From NCBI RefSeq assembly GCF_003473485.1, contig NC_053044.1:37514091-37578090 (forward strand): DNA of 64,000 nucleotides, given 5' to 3'. Position 1 is the stretch's first letter. Each line of letters opens with the position of its first letter. The translations under genes were made by a program, and so were the position numbers. The notes beneath the pieces were generated by a model, which was not told where the DNA came from, searched no databases, and worked only from the letters and a program-made list of their open reading frames with translations. Positions 60,521 to 64,000 of the stretch are shown here, in pieces. This DNA is from Medicago truncatula (taxonomy: Eukaryota; Streptophyta; Magnoliopsida; Fabales; Fabaceae).

Positions 60521-61006
60521 TAGGGGCATTTTCGACTTTTACTTTGGGAATGAGCGATACTGTTTGGAAATGAGCAGAATTCTTTAGTACTTTCAAACAG
60601 AAAATTAAGTCATGCACAAACCCCACTATGCAGCATGCAAACAACATCTCACATACCAAAGTACATAGATAAAACCAAATTTAAGGTCGTCTGGCTAGGG
60701 CCACCTAGGATCCTTAAATACTTCCTTTTTAACTTTGTGCATATTTATACTTCATTTCAAAGATCGGTCCCTTAAATTTATTTATTCAGTTTCTTCCTCC
60801 CTACTATTTTCTAAACTTGAAATTGAAGGGAAAAGAAAAGAGAATTTCCTTCCAACGTCATCCTTGCACGACCGCTGCAAACAAGAATCCTCCTCTTGTG
60901 TATACATGTGTGAGCAAGGAATACAAAAAATGGTTAAAAAGTAGCAGAATTAAATCATCGCAGAATGATTCTTACAAAAATAATCAACCAAGATGATTAA
61001 CTGCCA

Positions 61007-61059
61007 AAGTATAGATCTCAATGGATGCATAATGGATGCATCCATTGAGATCTATACTT
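61007..61059. repeat. Perfect 24-bp inverted repeat with 5-base loop
   Basis: The left arm 61007-61030 (AAGTATAGATCTCAATGG...) and right arm 61036-61059 are exact reverse complements; the loop is AATGG. Confidence 0.9.
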
Positions 61060-61969
61060 AACCTAGTGCACAATGGATGCATAAGACCAAATATAGATCT
61101 CAAGTTAACAACCAAAGTATTTAAACTCAAGTTAAATTTACTTTTTTTTCAGAGCTTCCACATATCACATTTTATCATAAATTTTACATTAAGAAGCTTC
61201 TACACATTTCCTATTGATAAATCAGTTATTTCATCCTTATGTATATTCCTAACATAAAGTTAAGGGTATGGGCCAAGGGGTATTACAGTCATTAATTCTC
61301 ATGGAATCCACAGGCAGTCAGGTACAATACTCCGTGTATATTAAAACACAATGAAATTGACAAACCAACAATTCATGACTTTGTAGCTGCAGTTTTGGAA
61401 CCCAATATGATAAGGTTGATTAGTAGAGTGCCTAAGTAATAGGAATATTCTAATTAAACACCTCATATTGTGTCCTAACATGCAGGCTCTTTTCATGGTC
61501 TCTATTCCATTTGGATTGGGTTCCAATTCTCAAACTCATCACAAAAAACAACAATATCACAAACGAGAACAATATTTATACACACTAAAATAGCAACAGA
61601 ACGCTACGCTTAAGACAAACAATAAATATACCGAAATGCACTTTCAATTGGTTTCTTCTACTCCATACATCTACAGAAAAAGCAACAAAAACCGCAAATT
61701 TAACATAGATAAATATTAAGAAAACTTGTTTCCAGTCCCCACATTCACTTCATCAACCTTGATTTTATGGTTTTCTCTCTTTACGAACTTTCCAGTACCT
61801 ATTTTGTTTCCCAGTTCTCAATCCTACTACCAAAGCATCAATTTTACAGTGAATCTAAAAGGACAACAAATTAATCGATTGCAATATTTTCACCCCAACA
61901 GCAAAATTAGGAATTAGGAAATATGAATAAATGAGAATACTTCCAAATTGCAAGATTTTCAAATTGCTG

Positions 61970-61974
<5 letters not shown>

Positions 61975-62030
<56 letters not shown>
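61975..62030. repeat. (TA)n microsatellite
   Basis: About 28 uninterrupted TA units. Confidence 0.95.
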
Positions 62031-62033
<3 letters not shown>

Positions 62034-62078
62034 ATAAAACGTTTTAAATATTATCACTTCAGCCTTTGAAGAACTTCA

Positions 62079-62919
62079 TCAACTCCAAAAGCTAAGAGTA
62101 TATTTTATCCCTCAAGACTAACATTAGATGGCTAGTCACTTAAACTATAAAGACCCTCATCCTATTGACCGACTTGTAGGCTCAAAAAGAACAGTCTAGA
62201 CTTTCACTCCTTCGATAGGGTCTGTCAAATATACCTCAACTCCAAAAGCTAAGAGTGTGTTTGGATGGAGAAATGTTTTGAGGGAATGTATTGTTTTGAG
62301 GGAATTCAAATACTTTGGGGTGAATTCCATTGTTTGGATAATAATTTGAAGCATTTTCAAAATGATGGAAATTTATGAAGTATTTTGTTCAAATTAAATT
62401 TAGAGAATTTCAAATGACACCTAAAAACTAAGAATTTCAAATTTCTTCATTATTGTTATTTTTCATATTTTGCATTTTGGTCCTCAATTTTTCCAAAAAT
62501 TTCAAATTGACCCCAATAAATTTCAAAAAAATTGCAAATTGGTCCCTCAAAATTTTCAAAGATTATAATTTGACCCCTCAATTTTTTGAAATTTACATTT
62601 TGACCCCTAATTTCAATTTTCAAATTTGGCCCAAAAAATTTAATATTTATAAAAGTTGCCCAAAAATGATGACAATGATTTTTTTTTTTTATTACTTCAT
62701 CCAAACAAAAAAATTGAGAAATGAAAGTAATTTAATTGAATCATTTAAATTGCCTAGAATTCTAAATTCTTTAAAATTTCTCAATTACATCATCCAAACA
62801 CACTCTAAGAGTATATTTTATCCCTCAAGACTAACATTAGATGGCTAGTCACTTAAACTATAAAGACCCTCATCCTACTGACCGACTTGTAGGCTCAAAA
62901 AGAACAGTCTAGACTTTCA
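62079..62919. repeat. 128-bp direct duplication, second copy split by a MITE
   Basis: Copy 1 at 62079-62206 starts TCAACTCCAAAAGCTAAGAG and ends ACAGTCTAGACTTTCA. Copy 2 starts at 62236 with the same 20 bases, is interrupted by the element at 62254-62804, and resumes to 62919. The copies differ at very few positions. Confidence 0.9.
62254..62804. mobile_element. hAT-like MITE inserted in a duplicated block
   Basis: About 551 bp with ends AGTGTGTTTGGATGG and CATCCAAACACACT. The uninterrupted copy of the host block (62079-62206) serves as an empty site and shows that CTAAG or CTAAGAGT was duplicated on insertion. The interior has repeated phrases such as TTTGACCCCTCAATTTTT and no coding content. 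Confidence 0.8.
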
Positions 62920-64000
62920 TTGAGACAGAAAAGTGCAACGAGTACCATCCCTTACATCATGTTACACAATTTAAGCTCATATTCCCATCTTCTAATGGCA
63001 ATTCACATTCACAGTATAGAGTTACATTTGGGATCATAAAAGTCCAAAGTAAATTCATCGAGCAAATAATATTCATAATTCTTGGGTCATCCAGGCATCC
63101 AAACACTTGCAACATTTTTGAAACAAATCATATCCATTAATTCTTTTTGGGTCATTGAGGCATTATGAATGAATAAAAATTCATATCAACATATCACATT
63201 TAAGGCATCATCCAACATTTACATTATGAGTAAAGTGTTCATAATGTTTGCTTTAGGGTCATCGAGGCATCCAAACACTTGCAACATTTATGGACAAATA
63301 TTATCCATAAATTCCTTTCGGGTCATCGAGGCATCATAATAGTTTAAAAATTTAGACTTATATATCATATATGGGTGATATATGATATCATCCAACTTCT
63401 AGAAAGTTTAAATGTTTGCTTTAGTGTTCATAGTCTAGAATTGCACTCAAGATTATAATATCACTAAGGCATCCCAACATTTATAAAATGTAGTTTTCTT
63501 TAAAATCACAGAGGCATCCCAGAAAAATAATATTCATCGTTTCCAACCATTGAACTTAGGATTATATCATCCCTATTTCAAATTACAATTTTTTTTTTTG
63601 AATGGATCAAATTACAAAAATTGATTTCAACTCACAAGCAAATCACAGTACAGAATTCCAGTCAGGTCATAATTTTTTTTTTTTTTAAGGAGAAGCAGTC
63701 AGGTCATAAAAGATATCATCCAACTTCTACATCATTAAAATAGTGTCCATTATATTTTCTTCAAAGTTGTCAAGGCACGCCGACTGTTTCAAAATCTAGG
63801 CTCATAAACTGAAAAAAATTCATCTAGCAGCGTTTCACTATTTTATAGGGGTTCCTTTGTAACTTGTTAAGGAAGAAGGTTGAATGTTCTGAATATTCAA
63901 GAATTAGAAACTGGCTAGCCTAACAACAAAATTCCCAACATGCATCAATTATTATAAAACCAGACGGGTTTGTGAAAATTCCCTTACCTTGGCTAACAAA

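Larger units (their letters stand above)
56510..60576. mobile_element. MULE 2: decayed Mutator-like element with a transposase pseudogene
   Basis: Imperfect inverted ends start TGCTCATT and continue with CGCTCATTTCCAAAGTAAA versus CGCTCATTCCCAAAGTAAA, then AAAATGCYCCTACGCATGTTAAC. Immediately inside both ends, and upstream of the internal gene, are GTTAAC-centred palindromes such as AGCGTGAGTTAACTCACGCT. The minus strand encodes a broken MULE transposase. A hAT element (56740-57974) has inserted into one palindrome. No clean target duplication is seen, which fits an older insertion. Confidence 0.8.
60577..64000. other. Intergenic region to the end of the window
   Basis: No gene recognised. 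Contains a perfect hairpin (61007-61059), a (TA)n microsatellite (61975-62030), a duplicated 128-bp block with a MITE in the second copy (62079-62919), and 63040-63540, where GGGTCATCGAGGCATCC-like phrases recur (for example near 63085, 63150, 63250, 63322, 63460), a diverged tandem array. Confidence 0.5.

Noticed and set aside
62453..62848. 131-aa frame
   Set aside because: It spans the MITE interior and its right end; composition follows TTTGACCCC-type repeats.

Overview
This is nuclear DNA from a flowering plant, most likely a papilionoid legume. The genes are split by AT-rich GT-AG introns, with one GC-AG intron. The products are plant-specific, including a plastid PEP-associated protein, a peroxisomal 4CL-like enzyme and a GTE bromodomain protein. 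The intergenic DNA is AT-rich and full of MULEs, hAT and CACTA relics, Stowaway-type MITEs and tRNA-derived SINEs. Family names rest on remembered similarity; no database search was run.

Six host genes are supported; five have complete spliced models and one is intronless. (1) 1040-5646 (+): 4-coumarate--CoA ligase-like 9 type acyl-CoA synthetase, 6 exons, 562 aa, ending in the peroxisomal signal SKL. (2) 7030-12505 (+): M18 aspartyl aminopeptidase, 11 exons, 482 aa. (3) 14703-17947 (-): BCCIP/BCP1 homologue, 8 coding exons, 326 aa, with a 5'UTR exon near 18.86-19.0 kb. (4) 32427-33137 (+): intronless DUF7950-type protein, 236 aa. (5) 39409-43692 (+): bromodomain plus NET protein of the GTE8/GTE10 group, 10 coding exons, 779 aa. 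(6) 44482-52999 (-): plastid S1-domain protein PTAC10/PAP3, 12 exons, 668 aa, convergent with gene 5.

Between genes 3 and 4 lies an intact-looking 6.14-kb Mutator-like element (19010-25151). It has about 71-bp terminal inverted repeats and a perfect 9-bp target duplication, TCAAATTTG. It carries no transposase. It holds a 646-aa plant mobile domain (PMD) protein gene, a second small gene, a third small gene on the other strand, and two tandem long hairpins. It sits at the 5' end of the BCCIP gene. Each of its three transcription units is preceded by a cluster of GTTAAC-centred palindromes of the type CGGCAGTTAACTGCCG. A second, decayed MULE (about 56510-60576) has the same layout with different palindrome arms (GCGTGAGTTAACTCACGC) and a broken MULE transposase. 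It is interrupted by a hAT element, which is itself interrupted by a MULE-like foldback.

The pairing of per-promoter palindrome arrays with element-encoded non-transposase proteins is the best candidate here for an undescribed system. It recalls the VANC/motif anti-silencing system of Arabidopsis VANDAL MULEs, but that comparison is inference. The rest of the window (25.2-32.4, 33.1-38.6, 53-56.5 and 60.6-64 kb) is intergenic repeat-rich DNA, including a solo LTR with target duplication, a 1.05-kb foldback MULE, a CACTA relic and several MITEs.
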